Below are positions 43,601 through 55,902 of a stretch of 64,000 bases of DNA, piece by piece (the first letter of the stretch is position 1; every line of letters begins with the position of its first letter). The DNA comes from Tetracladium setigerum (lineage: Eukaryota > Ascomycota > Leotiomycetes > Helotiales): positions 1,054,001 to 1,118,000 of the forward strand of contig PZJY01000009.1 in the NCBI GenBank assembly GCA_031472005.1, written 5' to 3'. The notes beneath the pieces are model-generated. The model had not been told where the DNA came from, did no database searches, and saw only the letters and a program-made list of their open reading frames with translations. The position numbers and the translations under genes are program-made.

Positions 43601-45329
43601 CAGTTCCTTCTCTAACTGATCCGATGCTTGACAAATCCGGCTCCCAAGGAATGCACAGAAGACTTGGATCTTCTCTTTCCATCTCTCCTGGTCTCAAAAC
43701 CACAACAGTTGGAGCGGTCTCTGTTATTGTGTCTACCCACTCCGCCCATTCAATTGCCAAGTCCTCTTTGTTTTCAAGGTTCGAGAATATCGAAGCATCT
43801 TGCTCCCTCTGAAATTTCTCAGGTGAGAATGGAAATAGCAGACGATCAAGCTCAAGCTTGTCGTCCTTGTCCAGAGATTGATAACCTCCTTGCCGTCGTA
43901 AATTGAGGACAAGAGGATCTAGTTGGGTCTGTATTGCTCTCTGGGTCATCTCTCTTGCTCTGTCGGGTATGGCATCGGGCCCTGGGAGGTAGAATACACC
44001 TGGTTCTTCAACAAGAGGCCCTTCTCGAAGTGGAACAAGGTAGATACCGTCGAATCTAAAAGTGTCGAGCCACTTATCTCGGGCCTTGTAGTATCTCTCC
44101 TTCAGCTCTGTCGCTGCAGCCTCTCTGCCATCTGGATCTCTCAATTCATCCTGCCACTGGTCATACAATATACTGATATTTTCAGGTTCATGCAGACGCA
44201 GCAGCCTTTCTAATTCAAGGAATTCACGATCACTGAGTTTGCTTTTCTTCAATAATCTGTTGATGGTGTTTTCGCGAGCTCGGAGATAACCAGGAAGTGG
44301 CTTTCGCACTGGTCGCTTCTTTTGTATCTCTGCGGGAGTTGTCTTTCGATACCAAGGCTCATTCTCACCCGTCAGTGACTTCTGACCAGCTGCTGAAATT
44401 CCAGCTGTGGGATGGGTCCAGTAAGGAATCATGGCAGGTTCTTCCAGCGCCCAGATATATGCTCTATCCTCAACCCAAAGAAGATTCGTTTCCTTATTGA
44501 TTGTCTCTGGGTCCGCAGCTGCATCTCTCAACATAGCCTGATTGAACTCTGCTTCGTCACCAGTTCTTGTGACGGTGAATGGTGCATGATCGCTGCGCAT
44601 CTGCGTGTCAACACCAAACGCTTTTCTCTCCGCTTCGTGTAGAACCGACGTCTCAGCATCAACAAGGCGTATTGATCTTCGAGGCTCTGCCTCGCTGGCG
44701 GCTTTCGTGTGCCCACAACAAGAGGGCAATTGTCTATCTCTTGCTTCCTTCCACTCATTGTGGGCTTGTACCATGAGTTTGACATCGTGCAAAAGTTGTC
44801 CATCAGCCTCCTCATCGCTCGATTCGAGGTGAGCGATGTAGTCTTCAATTTGGGCAAACCGACTATCGAAATACTTGTGGCGATCTATATCCTCGTCTGC
44901 CAGAAAGATCTTGATGGATTCTAGTCTCTCATTGACCGAAGGCTGAGGAAATCCTTTGTACATTGTCCCAGTGGGGTTATCACTGGGGGAGGACCTTCAT
45001 TCCTGTTGTGACCGACTTGCTCATCCGGTATGTTGTCTCCCAAAGAAAGCTCGCTAAGGTCGTCGTCACCCCTGGAATAATATGCCCATCTGCTTTCGGG
45101 ATCAACTGTGCTATCTTGGTCGTCTGATTCGTATGCAGTACCCAAAGGTAATGCGCGGTTGCTTGACTCTGATGAATAATCCCATCGATCGTTGCCATCG
45201 TTTGATGCCAGGGACTCAACATCTCCTAGCAATGAAACCATGCTCTCAGTATCTATTTGTCTAAAAAAAGTCAGTATGCGACCAAAGTAATTGATTGACC
45301 CCTGTTGGGACTTACTCGGACTCGGACAT
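40613..45329 (-). CDS. Very long uncharacterised protein, ~1501 aa, with internal repeats
   Basis: I do not recognise this family. Exons are 45329-45316, 45260-43221, 43167-42188, 42138-41147 and 41091-40613. Introns are 55, 53, 49 and 55 nt; the second uses a GC donor (AAG|GCGAGT..AACAG). The coding total is 4505 nt, one short. Adding a C in the C5 run opposite 44985-44989 joins NRNEGPPP to SDNPTGTMYKGFPQPSVNER and gives one frame. The N-terminal 100 residues are acidic and Ser-rich. Then come at least three similar units about 115 residues apart, beginning near residues 338, 453 and 566: INRLLKKSKLSDREFLELER, LVLNLRRQGGYQSLDKDDKL and LVKKLVASTLSDHESARL. A looser fourth is SSRLDQRDLDLLEELAG. 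Each helical start is followed by Trp-rich and strand-like segments. The C-terminus is basic and disordered (NKREASWTTGAGRGAPKRAR). No signal peptide, membrane helix or catalytic motif is evident; a scaffold or nuclear role is possible but unsupported. Confidence 0.75.
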
Positions 45330-45986
45330 TGTCGCAATCTTTCCTCACAATCCACTTCAAAGCGAGATCTTACTTAACGCAGATAAAGCTCACAACTTTC
45401 TATTGCCCAATTCATATGTTCAAAATCTCAGTACACCGTTTGAGAAAATGAAAGTGCGTATACTCCAATTCAATGTAGTATAAATTGTTTGTAGGGGGGT
45501 GAAGGGACCACAGTCGATAAAATGCATTCCAGTAGCCTCCAACAATGGAATGCGACTACCGGAACCAACAAGAGCATATGTCCTGCTCGGGAAACCATTT
45601 CTTTGATGGAGCACCAACCAAACACCTGAAAGCAGCACGCTTGAAACAAAGGCGTTAGTAACACAATGTGCGAGTTTTCAAAGGAAACCTGCAATTCACT
45701 GCGCATTTTTTGTAAGAATTTTTCGAACCTTTGGACCACATCGAAGTGAAACAATATTGATAATAAGGCCGTCTTGGGAGAAAGGTGAAAGAAAGAAGGT
45801 ACCTGCGATAGTTAGCAAAACACAACTTTACACGTCCTTGTTTAGCCTCCCTCTGACTTGCTTGCTTAAATGAGCAAAAAACACCGCGGAATCCTGCACT
45901 TACCTGAGACACACGTATTTTGAACTCCACACCATCATCCTCTTTTCACATCTCGCTCCATCACCAGCAACAACAACAACCAAAAA
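45330..45986. other. Divergent promoter region
   Basis: A 657-bp region between the divergent 1501-aa gene and the low-complexity ORF. Nothing distinct recognised. Confidence 0.5.
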
Positions 45987-47030
45987 ATGCCACCAGCAAC
46001 ACGCATCCAAACCGGCCATCTCCCCCGCCGAAACTATGACAACTTAAAGCTCCAAATAGATTCTTTCTCCCTCTCATCACCATCATCATCATCGCCACGA
46101 ACCCCCAGAACTACAACTCCATCTACAACTCCATCTACAAACACAAACACAAGCACATCCATACCTACACCCACAACCACCCTTCGAGAAGCAGCATCTC
46201 CCTCGCGATCTAAAATCAGCAAAGCCTCGAATTCGGGCCATAAGAACCCCCAATCACTATTATCACCACTCACACCCTCACCATCCTCATCCAAAATCAA
46301 AGCCAAGAACAAGACCAAGACCAAGACCAAGACCCCCTCGACACCAACATTATCCTCGCCCTTCAAAGCAAAGCCCACCGCATCTCCTCCCCATCATCAA
46401 CCTCGCACTCGAAAAAGAAGTAAAAATCTTCCCCTCCTCGACAACACCATGACGTCGTTTCCTCCTCCTCCCTCCTCCTCCTCAAGCATGCCGGATATAC
46501 CTAACCAGCCCAGCCCCTCCTCAATGATACCAGAAATTATCATCTCGCCTCCACCAACTCAAGGTTCATTCCTCCCTCTTCAATTTCAACGACCGATCGG
46601 TAGAGAAAGCGCTGCTCGCTTTGTTGTAAGAGGGGGATCAAGCAGTGATCCCGAAGATCAAGTCGATGGAAATTCATCTTTTTTGGTTGATGGTGATGAT
46701 TATGATTATGATGATGATGGAAGAGATGATTACCCCATTGAGAGCGAGGTGGTTGACAGCAGCAGCGGTGGTGGTGGGTTTTTAAGAGATACAGGTCCAG
46801 AACATCCACAACAGCATAATAATCAACCTGGATATCTAAGCTCACCAAGAAGAAACTCAGCCTCAGATACCAGAATGATGATGATGATGATGATGGATAG
46901 GGCACCATTTCCAGACCCAGCATCATGTTCAGGTTTAGAGGCACCAAGAGAAGAGGTAGTAGATAAACAGTTTTTGCATGTGGTTGCTGAGCAAGATGAG
47001 GATGGAGATGAGCTTGTAAGCAGGCAATAA
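45987..47030 (+). CDS. Low-complexity, probably disordered protein, 347 aa
   Basis: The single-exon ORF starts in a good fungal context (CAAAAAATGCC) with MPPATRIQTGHLPRRNYDNL. The rest is dominated by biased runs: Ser/Pro/Thr-rich (residues 28-100), a Lys-Thr repeat (KAKNKTKTKTKTPSTPTL, from AAGACC-type hexamers), basic PRTRKRSKN, poly-Ser/Pro, an Asp-rich DGDDYDYDDDGRDDYP and a Met run from ATG repeats. A short possibly ordered core is FLPLQFQRPIGRESAARFVV around residue 205. No known domain. The length without a stop favours a real gene, but repeats of this kind can keep a frame open by chance. Confidence 0.5.
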   Translation: MPPATRIQTGHLPRRNYDNLKLQIDSFSLSSPSSSSPRTPRTTTPSTTPSTNTNTSTSIPTPTTTLREAASPSRSKISKASNSGHKNPQSLLSPLTPSPSSSKIKAKNKTKTKTKTPSTPTLSSPFKAKPTASPPHHQPRTRKRSKNLPLLDNTMTSFPPPPSSSSSMPDIPNQPSPSSMIPEIIISPPPTQGSFLPLQFQRPIGRESAARFVVRGGSSSDPEDQVDGNSSFLVDGDDYDYDDDGRDDYPIESEVVDSSSGGGGFLRDTGPEHPQQHNNQPGYLSSPRRNSASDTRMMMMMMMDRAPFPDPASCSGLEAPREEVVDKQFLHVVAEQDEDGDELVSRQ

Positions 47031-48446
47031 AAAAGGGGTCGGAAATGACAATGTGGGAAAGAATGAAAAACGAAGGGAATATCCGACTTTCATTTGAATT
47101 ATAGATGATAGGTAGGTAGGCGTTTTGCATCGTAACGCAATGTATATAGAAGCCATGAAAGATGGATAGTACGACACACTACAGTGCAAACAATATAATA
47201 CCACAGATACCGATTGCAATATTGTAAATAGTCCATACTAGACCAAGGCAAACCAAATCAAAGCAAGTACAATATCAAAGTGCTGTAACTTACAAGCACT
47301 GCAACATGCAAAGGCACTACTGCAACATAAAGCTCACCTACTTAGGTACCACATTGTCTAACATCCACCAATATCAAAACCCCTCGAATAGCACACGACT
47401 CAAAAAAGGATGGGAGGCAAATGGAAAGACAAATGGAAAGGGGACTGATTTTTTGATTTGCCTTTTTTTCAATTGTTGCATTATTTGTATTTTGGTAGTA
47501 GCTAGGCTGGGCTTTGTGTTTTCGCTTTCCCCTTCTTTTGCCCAAAAGAAGTTTGGTAATAATTTTTTTTTGGTTGGCTGGTTCCGCTCTCTTTCAAACC
47601 ACTTGACCACTTTCAATATTTTTATTTTTTTTGATCTTCTGTTATCTTTCAATTACAACTTCCACCGTGACAACCTTGACGACGACGAACACTCAAGCAG
47701 GGGCAGAAAACTAAAATAAATAAAAAAGAGGTTTGGTTTTTACTTTCTGTTCTCTCAAAGGGGTATCTTCCATCCGTCCATCGCCCTCGATCCAAACAAA
47801 TTTTCGATGGGGTGCTAAGCAGCACAGGATCTTTGACGAGTCAAAATACCCAGAACCACATTAATGCTCATCTCAGCAGCCACCACCTCAACCAAAGCCT
47901 TTCAAACTTTCATTTTCCTTCGCTTCTTCTCGCTATTCTAATCAATGAAGACCGAACAAAGCGCAGAGAGTCGTAGTGTAGCAATCTATCCCCCAATTTG
48001 TATTTGGCCTGTGATCCAAGCCTCCAACGCTCGATGCATCCATCTTTACCCCCACCGATGCGATGCCTCCTTTTCAAAGTACTGTGTGCAGGAATGGTAT
48101 TTTTGGTGCAGTAAAATTCTGACTTTCTCCCTTCGCTGTGGGTTGGAAAAGCCGACGAAAGGAAAAAGAAAATTGAAATCAAATCGCTAACTTGACAAAG
48201 ACCTAAGGGAAAAAGCAGTCGCTAATGCCGATGACCCGGATGACAAAAAGTGGAAACGCTTATGCCACACATATGATGAGAGTCGATTCTTTTGACGCAG
48301 TGAGATCTTTTGTGTTTCCGAGAGAGAGAAAATGGAGAGATGCCGATTCTGATCGATACAATGGGACACATGGCGAGAGTTTGTGGAGATTGAGGTGACG
48401 TCGAGATGCAGCGCCATTCTGCAGGAGAGGGGGATTACAGCTTGCT
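47031..48446. other. Intergenic between convergent genes
   Basis: A 1.4-kb spacer between the low-complexity ORF and the cyclin. It has T-rich runs near 47450-47640 and no recognisable gene; small ORFs on both strands look random. Confidence 0.5.
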
Positions 48447-49671
48447 TTAGTGCATGCTGATGTCCTGGTGGTATTGGTATTGATGTTGTGGAACATACGG
48501 GTGGTGGCCAATTGGCGAGGGGGTGACTGGGCATCGAGGAACTTGCTGGTGGTAACCTCTCATTCCGTGCTGGTTGCCTCCGTGGAAAGAATCTCCATCC
48601 GGTGTGATTGGGGAGTCATGTATCCATTAGCCATGTGGCCATACTGCATCTTTTGAGGAGTACCAGGTAACATGTTTGACTTGTGCATGGCTTCGGAGGG
48701 AGGAGTTGGAGGAGCAGCGTGGCTGGCCATCATCTGTTGATGACGAAGGAAGTTTTCGATAGTAACGGAAACTCGGGAGAGATGGGGCAGCTGATACTTG
48801 CGGTAGAGGACTGGGGATGGGGTGTCCAGCTTGTGCGAGAGATCAATCAGAACACGATTGACCTCCAAGCTATCACACTCCATATCAGGACGTTGAAGGA
48901 TACCGCGAGCTAGAGCGAGCGTTGCACGTGCCATAACCGAGGGTCGCTTGGAAACAAACTCCTTGTGGTAGAGAGCAATCTCGCACAGGTACCATGCCAT
49001 ATGTTCGACTTCCGGGTCCTCGGTCGCTGTGCCGTCCTTCTTGGCCAGTTGAATCCAGGCGTCTGCGGTTGGGTGGCCGATGTGCCAGTCCAAGGTGTTC
49101 AAGACATGCCATTCCATTTGGGTGAACATGTCCTCATCGTAGAGCGAGCAGCACATTGACTTCAACTCCCTAATCAATGGCACACGGTCCTTCTTGTCGC
49201 CATACTTAGCAGCAATGAGGAGTGCCGCACAGCCAACTAATTGATAGTGTCTCTTGTAAACAACTCGTCTCGAACAGTAGCGATCGAGGAGGTTGACAGC
49301 GAGGAAGAGGGTCTCGGGGAGAAGTTGAAAGGCAGCGTGGGCTTCGACGAGGAAATCGATCAGGTAAGGTCTCATAAACCATTGGATCTCTTGTTGAATA
49401 TCAATTGAAGCGACATCTGGCAAAGTCTCGTCCTGTTTGTGTGTTAGCGAAGAAAAGTAAAATTAGAAGCCAGGCAATTGACCTCCATGTTCCTCATGTG
49501 GTCGACGATATCTTCCAAATAAGTGTCACACGCCTGTCGTGACAGTTCATCCGCCATTGCCTCTTGCTTCCTACGGCCGACCAGCTTGATGTAATCTTGG
49601 TTGACGTGGTGCTCGTACGAGTCTTGTGACTCTACAAAGTAGGTGTCACAAGGCTGTGGTTGGTATGCCAT
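48447..49671 (-). CDS. G1/S-type cyclin (PUC1/CLN-like), 391 aa, one apparent frameshift
   Basis: This is a cyclin that would activate the main CDK for G1/S progression (role by family). Exon 1 is 49671-49483, a 50-nt intron follows, and exon 2 starts at 49432. The cyclin box begins near residue 75: IQWFMRPYLIDFLVEAHAAF, then LFLAVNLLDRYCSRRVVYKR and LVGCAALLIAAKYGDKKDRV. A second helical half follows (MEWHVLNTLDWHIGHPTADA). The C-terminal tail reads APPTPPSEAMHKSNMLPGTP then NGYMTP, where the frame slips in a C4 run (plus-strand G4 at 48610-48613). As given, translation ends at 48560. With one more C it continues PITPDGDSFHGGNQHGMRGY and on to NGYMTP-like Pro/His/Gln-rich sequence ending QYQYHQDISMH at 48447, the PEST-like tail expected. 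The annotated end is the restored stop. Confidence 0.88.
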
Positions 49672-52600
49672 GTTGAAGGTTTGAGATTGATTGAAGGTTC
49701 GAAGATTGGGTTGTTGGAGAGAGGAGAGTTGGATGGAGGAAGAGTTTGAGGGATGATGGGGATTCTGCTGAAAAGAATGGACGTCAAAGTTCGCCAGGAG
49801 CTAGGACTGGTATTGTTGGAGATCCGTATTGTGGTGGGTAGTATTGTCAAGAAGCGAGAATTATTCGCACAAGAACAATGGTCGAAGGTGAATTAAAAGA
49901 TTAGAGAGCGTAGTATTTTCTATTGTAATGAATGTGAGTGGCTCGTCGAGACAGCCAGATAAAGTGAGGAGGACTTGAGGTGAGGACGACAAGGGGGCAG
50001 GTCGAATATCACTTAAGTAGGATCTAAAAAAGGAGAGCGAGGTCATTAGCAATGAGATTCGATGGTTCAATGCAACGAGGGGGGTCAGGCGGAGGTTGCA
50101 TGAGCAAGAGGGATGGCCAAAGTTGAGGGTCCAGAGAATGTGTGGTCAGACAAGAGGAGAACGTACCAACAAGATTACCGACTCGGAAGACAAGGAGGAA
50201 TGGGATTTCCTCGCTTTACTTTGGCTGAGGCGTCGGAGTCGTAGGTATTAGCAAGAGGACAGCGGGATGAACGAGTGAACGTCTCCAGCTTTTGCTCTGG
50301 CTTCTTATTGTTGGAGGGTGGCGGAGGAGGGAGGGAGGAGGTCTTCGGAGAATGCGTGGTAATTTGCGAGCTTTGGCATGCAGAGAAGATGCTATTTAGG
50401 GAGAGGGAGAGAAGTATTAGCTTTCAGATCACCTCGCAGATGAGTTGAAGACAAGGAGACAAGTCTGCATGAAGGGAGAGGAGTGAGGTAGAGAGAAGGT
50501 AGGTTAGGTACCTTTGGCGTCGTGAATGTCGGGGCTTTTTCTGTGGGTGGACCGTAATCTTAAAAAGTGAGGTTGATGATGCCGAGTCTAGGTTCCCCCT
50601 TGAGACGTCCGGACAACACACACTCGGCTCAATTAAAGGATTGAAGAAACGGCAGAGGTCGGTTCGCAAAGATTTCCAAACGAAGGATCCAAAATACCTT
50701 CCAAAGAGTGTTGTACGATGCTCAAAAAAGAGTCGAAAATGGGTGTGGTTGTGGCCGCACACGGGTCGGGAGAGACAGGGCTGGTGGTGGTGGCAGGTTG
50801 TGTGTGGGGGAGACTGGTCGCTGGAGCTGGCTAGTGACCAGGGGGTATCAACGAACAGAGCGTAGTTGTTGATGGAGAGAGAGAGAGAGAGGGATCTGAT
50901 TTGGAGAAATTGTCGAAAAGGAGGAGATCTTCACACTGAAATATATTTGGGTATATGTTCCAGTTCGTGGGTCGTGGGGAGGGAGGGAGTAGTGTGGGAT
51001 GTTTCGGGGAAGAACAGAATCAGGTGCAATGCTGCGACTTCAGCATCTCTAGGACCTATGAAATCTCGGCTTTTCGCAACACGATGTCAATTGTCCAGTC
51101 CAGGGGGAGTTCCTCCAATGTCCCTCTGTTCGATGTCGTGTTGGAGAGGAGGGAGGGAGGATGGTAGGAGGAGGAGGAGGAGGAGAGATATGGTAGGAAG
51201 AGAGAGTAGGAGAGAGGAGGGGATATAGGTTTAAAGTTAAAGAACGAGTCCCAAGCTGCCAGACCAGTGGTTGAGAGTTACGGAGTACGGATGCTAGTAG
51301 GAGTAGTCTGCAGCAGCAAACTCCTCCCTAATCATAATGGCACCCTTTGCTTTCTTACTTTCCACACACACACGCACACGCTTCACGCTTCACGCTCTCT
51401 TCCACTTCCACACACCTTTCCACCTTTCCAGGGGGGGATGCTGCTGCTGCTGCTTTTTTCGCTTGTTCTCCCATATGGAGCAGCCAGACACCAGACACCA
51501 GACACCAACCAAGCGGGCGCATCAGCCCCGTCCACAACGAAACCTTGGAGGTGTGTCCGGCCCCAAGTCGCGTCGCTGCTGCTGCTGAGCAAGTAAGAAT
51601 GGAGAGATCCGCACGTAAAGCAGTGGTGCTGCTGAGCTTGGGGCGAGACGTAGCGCGACAATTGGCTACAATCCACAAGCACGCACTCTACGCCATGCAT
51701 CTCACCGCGACTGATCTAGTACGGGGACGGGGCACAGAGGTCAGAGAGATCATAATAATCATAATAAATCATAATCATACTAATAATGGGCCCTGGGTAC
51801 GGTACAGCACAAGGTAAGGTGGTTGATTGACTGATAGATATCAGATTCATAAAGGAATCCTGACTGACGGTAATTTCATTTTTGATCTTTTTGATCCAGA
51901 ATAGAATCTAGCTCCTCAGCAAATATCTATACAATTCCCCGGCACCAACTCAAAAAGGACTGCAGCATCTATCTGCCTTTTAAGTTCATATGATAACCCT
52001 ACATGCCTACTACATACAGCAGAGTAGGGTCACGGCAGACCTGATCTATCACCCAGCGATCTCATCTCACCATCCCATCCCATCTCATCTCATCTCGCTC
52101 GTGCTCGCGCCGTATCACATCGCGTACTCTACTCTCCTCTCCTCTCCTCCACCAGCAAGGACTCCGTAATAATATGTAACTCCAAGGGGGCCAGAAGTGC
52201 TTGCATGATTTCGCGTTTGAGGTGCCAAAGGGCAAAGGGCTGAGGCTGAGGCCAAGCTGCTGAAGTGGATCAATCAACAGACAGACAGCATCAACCAAAA
52301 GGAATTGCAGCAACATGGATCGGCAACAACAATAATAATCCAATGGTAAGGGTAATGCTAATCATTCATTCCCCTTCTTCAATTCTTGTCCTCATTTTTC
52401 CGTTCTATCCCATACAACATCTTTGATATAAACTTTTATACATTATCCTCTCGCCATGCACAATTCATTATTATTCGTGCCTCAGACAGGGAGGGTATGA
52501 TGATATATCCTGGACAGACATTAGTACGCAAGGCAGCCTGCATCTCACACTAGCCAGGGCCCTGGACTCCTTGCCATCATCCTTGGTGCATCGATCTCCA

Positions 52601-55600
52601 GACATTCCGGTTCCCCAATTTGTTCCTTGTCCCTTCCACGGCTACAATCTTATTCATCGCTGGCATCCAATCGTCAAGAAACTCTCAGAACTCTCTCCTT
52701 GCTCTCCTGCAGCAGCTGGTCGTCCCAATGCAGCAGTTGCCTCCCCAGCTCACCACCATCATCCCCATCGATTCCCATGAATTATTTCCATTCCCATCAG
52801 CTTGAACGAAGGATATTCAGGAGAGAGGGGGTACAATACATACTTCGTACAATACATAACCACTAAAGCCAATCATCAGGCCAGCTCTTCCCCAAACTAT
52901 TCGCAATACCCTGCCAGTGCCTTCATGGTATGTATCATGTATGGCCAGTACCCTTTCCGTATTCCAGTTCCTCGCATCTCGCCTACACCTCAGCCCATGC
53001 AATAATGGATGATGGACAACACATGAGATGTCCGTCTATGCGGCCTGCGGCAAGTAAACAAGGTCAGGACAGGATAGGACGCATCCATCCATCTCGCATC
53101 CCCAGCCTCTTCAAAATTGACAGACCGACCAGCAAGCACTGCAGAACAGAACATCCAAGAGTAGCCCAAACTCCGTCCCTATGGTCCGCGTGCGACACTC
53201 CCAGACTCTCTTCATTTAACCCAGATGATGCGGCACCGGCATGCCAATCATCGCCACCTCAAATAAATATACGGTACGAAGGTAACCAAGGTACTACTGT
53301 AGGTCGCGGCGCATTCATTGAAATAATTGGCAGCATACATCCGCCCGGGTTGTGGACAGGGACAGGACAAAGGGGACCACCGGCCCTACTGTACGGAAAA
53401 GTGCATGCATGTGTCGCGGAAAGGAGAGATGCAATTGTCTCTCTCTCTCTCTATCAACCAAAGAATCTTCTTCTTTCGGTTTGTTTCATTACAAATTCTT
53501 GATGCCTCTCTCTCTCTCTCTCTCTCCTCCTTCTTCCTTTTTTGGGTTGTTTTACATTACACAGTTCAAAGTAATAAAACAAAGACAACAAAGACAACAC
53601 AACTCCAATATCAATAATCCTGTTTGCCGCCACCAGCAAATCTATGGGCTCCGGAGACGGCTAAAGGAAAGGAAACAAATACTTGATCAACGGGCAGGCA
53701 AAGGCGCACCCATCCCAGCAATAATTCCCATTCTCAACACACCACCTTCCCGAGTTGTCGGAAGACCTTGCTTTCTTTTTACTCAACCACCCCCTTGAGC
53801 TTGAGAATATCGCGAAAATACAATATATATCACTTGCTAGCTAACCAATCCTGTACAAACTCCAAGCCTCCCCTTCCCAAAAACAAGAAACATGCACAAA
53901 TCCGCAAATCCCATGCAATCCGGACATTGACATTATTATTCTTCTCCTCTTTTATTGTCCACATTTAGCGAATCCTACTATTTCACTCCCTCTTCCCCAC
54001 CATTGAGAATAAATGGAAATAGCGTTGCATAAGGTGCCTTGTAGATATCTTGGTACGGAGTAGCCTCAACTCACTACTCCACATTCGCATATTTCTTGTC
54101 CTTGTCACATTTACGTCACTCTCACCTAGATCATTCCTTGCTTCGTTCGTACTTGTACCTTGATTCCGTCTCATAACATAACCCGTATATCCATACTATT
54201 ATTCCCTCAAGATTGATTATACATGTACTTACTATTTTCCTGCTGTCAATAATATACCTACCTCAAACCCATGAGAAGAGCATGCTCAAACCCTCACACT
54301 TTCCTCTCCACATTATTATGAACAAAAGACGTCAAAGTCATGATTCAATCTCCCCATCCTCACCTCATACATTATGTCATCAAAAACGGATCAAACCCAA
54401 AGCCCCAAGCCCCAAGCCCAAGTCTAAGCTAGGACAATGACAAGAATTTGAAGATGCAAAGCCCGCCCAAGGCCAGCCCACAAAAAACTACTCGGACACA
54501 CAAGCTAACCCACACCCGCGGGGCCGCACTGAACAAAAGAAGAAACAAGAAAAGCACTCTACGCGCACCCATCATCCACTGGCATAAAAACGCGCTCTCA
54601 TTCGTCCTCAACGCGTCTTACCCTTTTGTTTCCCTCTACTTTCTTACATGTAACAAAAAACAGACAAGCGAGACAAGTTTCCGGGCCACGGATTTGGATT
54701 TGATGTCTTTCCCCACAGTGCTGTGGGGAATGAGGTGAGTTTTGGTTTAGGTGAGGTTAGGGGAACGAACTACCTTGGGTATGGGTATGGCCAGGAGTAC
54801 CTATGTCAGGTCCCCTTGGTGGCGTCTTGAATAATGAATGGGGTTTTTAGGTTTTTGTAGGAGTGAAAGGTTGAGAGCTGCATAGGTAGGTTAGGGACAG
54901 ACACTCCTTCGTAATAATAGAGCAAGTGAAGAAATGGTGAGGAGGATGAAGTGGAACAGTGAGACTTTTGAGCCAGCAATCAATCAATCAAGCAAGCATA
55001 TTCAATCAATAAAATGATAAAGGTAAATGCTTTAAAAATCCAAAACTAAATAATCTCTCACTCGCCCCAATAGTCAACTCATCAATAGTCAGACAAGTCC
55101 CAGTACTAGATATTTTCTTTTTCCTATTAATACTACCGCTTCTCCCACACGTTGATTCTTGAGGTGAGGCACCTCTCACACTACTACAGCACTACTTACG
55201 GTCGGATGGGTTGAAACAAACAAACCTATCTCCTACATACTCTCGTACTGTTGTACAGTCTCTGCTAGGTGCTCGGAGCCCTGCCGGATGGATACACTAC
55301 AATAGCAGCACTGACTGTGCCAGCTGTACTACTACGAAGTATGTAGTAGTAGTGTCTGATCAACCAGCCAGTCCGCCAAAAAACGAAACAACACCACCAC
55401 ACAGTCACACACATACACACATACCTCTTCCGCAGTGACAGCAAAGCAAAAGCCCCAGCAAAAGCCGCTCAACTGAAACTTGACGGGCTCGAATTATTTC
55501 TTTCTTAGCAAACGCAGCGCGGAGCCCAAAAACCGATCCCGAAAAACCACCCCACCAACCTCTTCTTGATTTTACATTTTTTCATGTCTACGACTTACTC

Positions 55601-55902
55601 GCCGGTCATCATTATTCAACGTCTGTGGGCGACGAGTCGATGGAGCGAGCGTACGGATGGATCCTCAGAAAGAAAAAAGTATCACGACTCTTTAACATAC
55701 ATGATGCGATACTCGTTCTCAAAACGCTCCGAAAAGGCAAATTGCAACGCGAAGGGAGGAACGCGAAGATCCATTTATCTTGGGTAGGTTTGTAGGTACT
55801 GTGCAGTATCTACTAATTACAACCGCGTACGCTTCGCCTTCTCCATCGTCATACATCTACGGAGGCATTATTTCATGATTTCATTATTATTGATGATTGA
55901 AT

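Noticed and set aside
52930..53502. 190-codon plus-strand ORF
   Set aside because: No recognisable motif; the end runs through a CT microsatellite. Considered chance.
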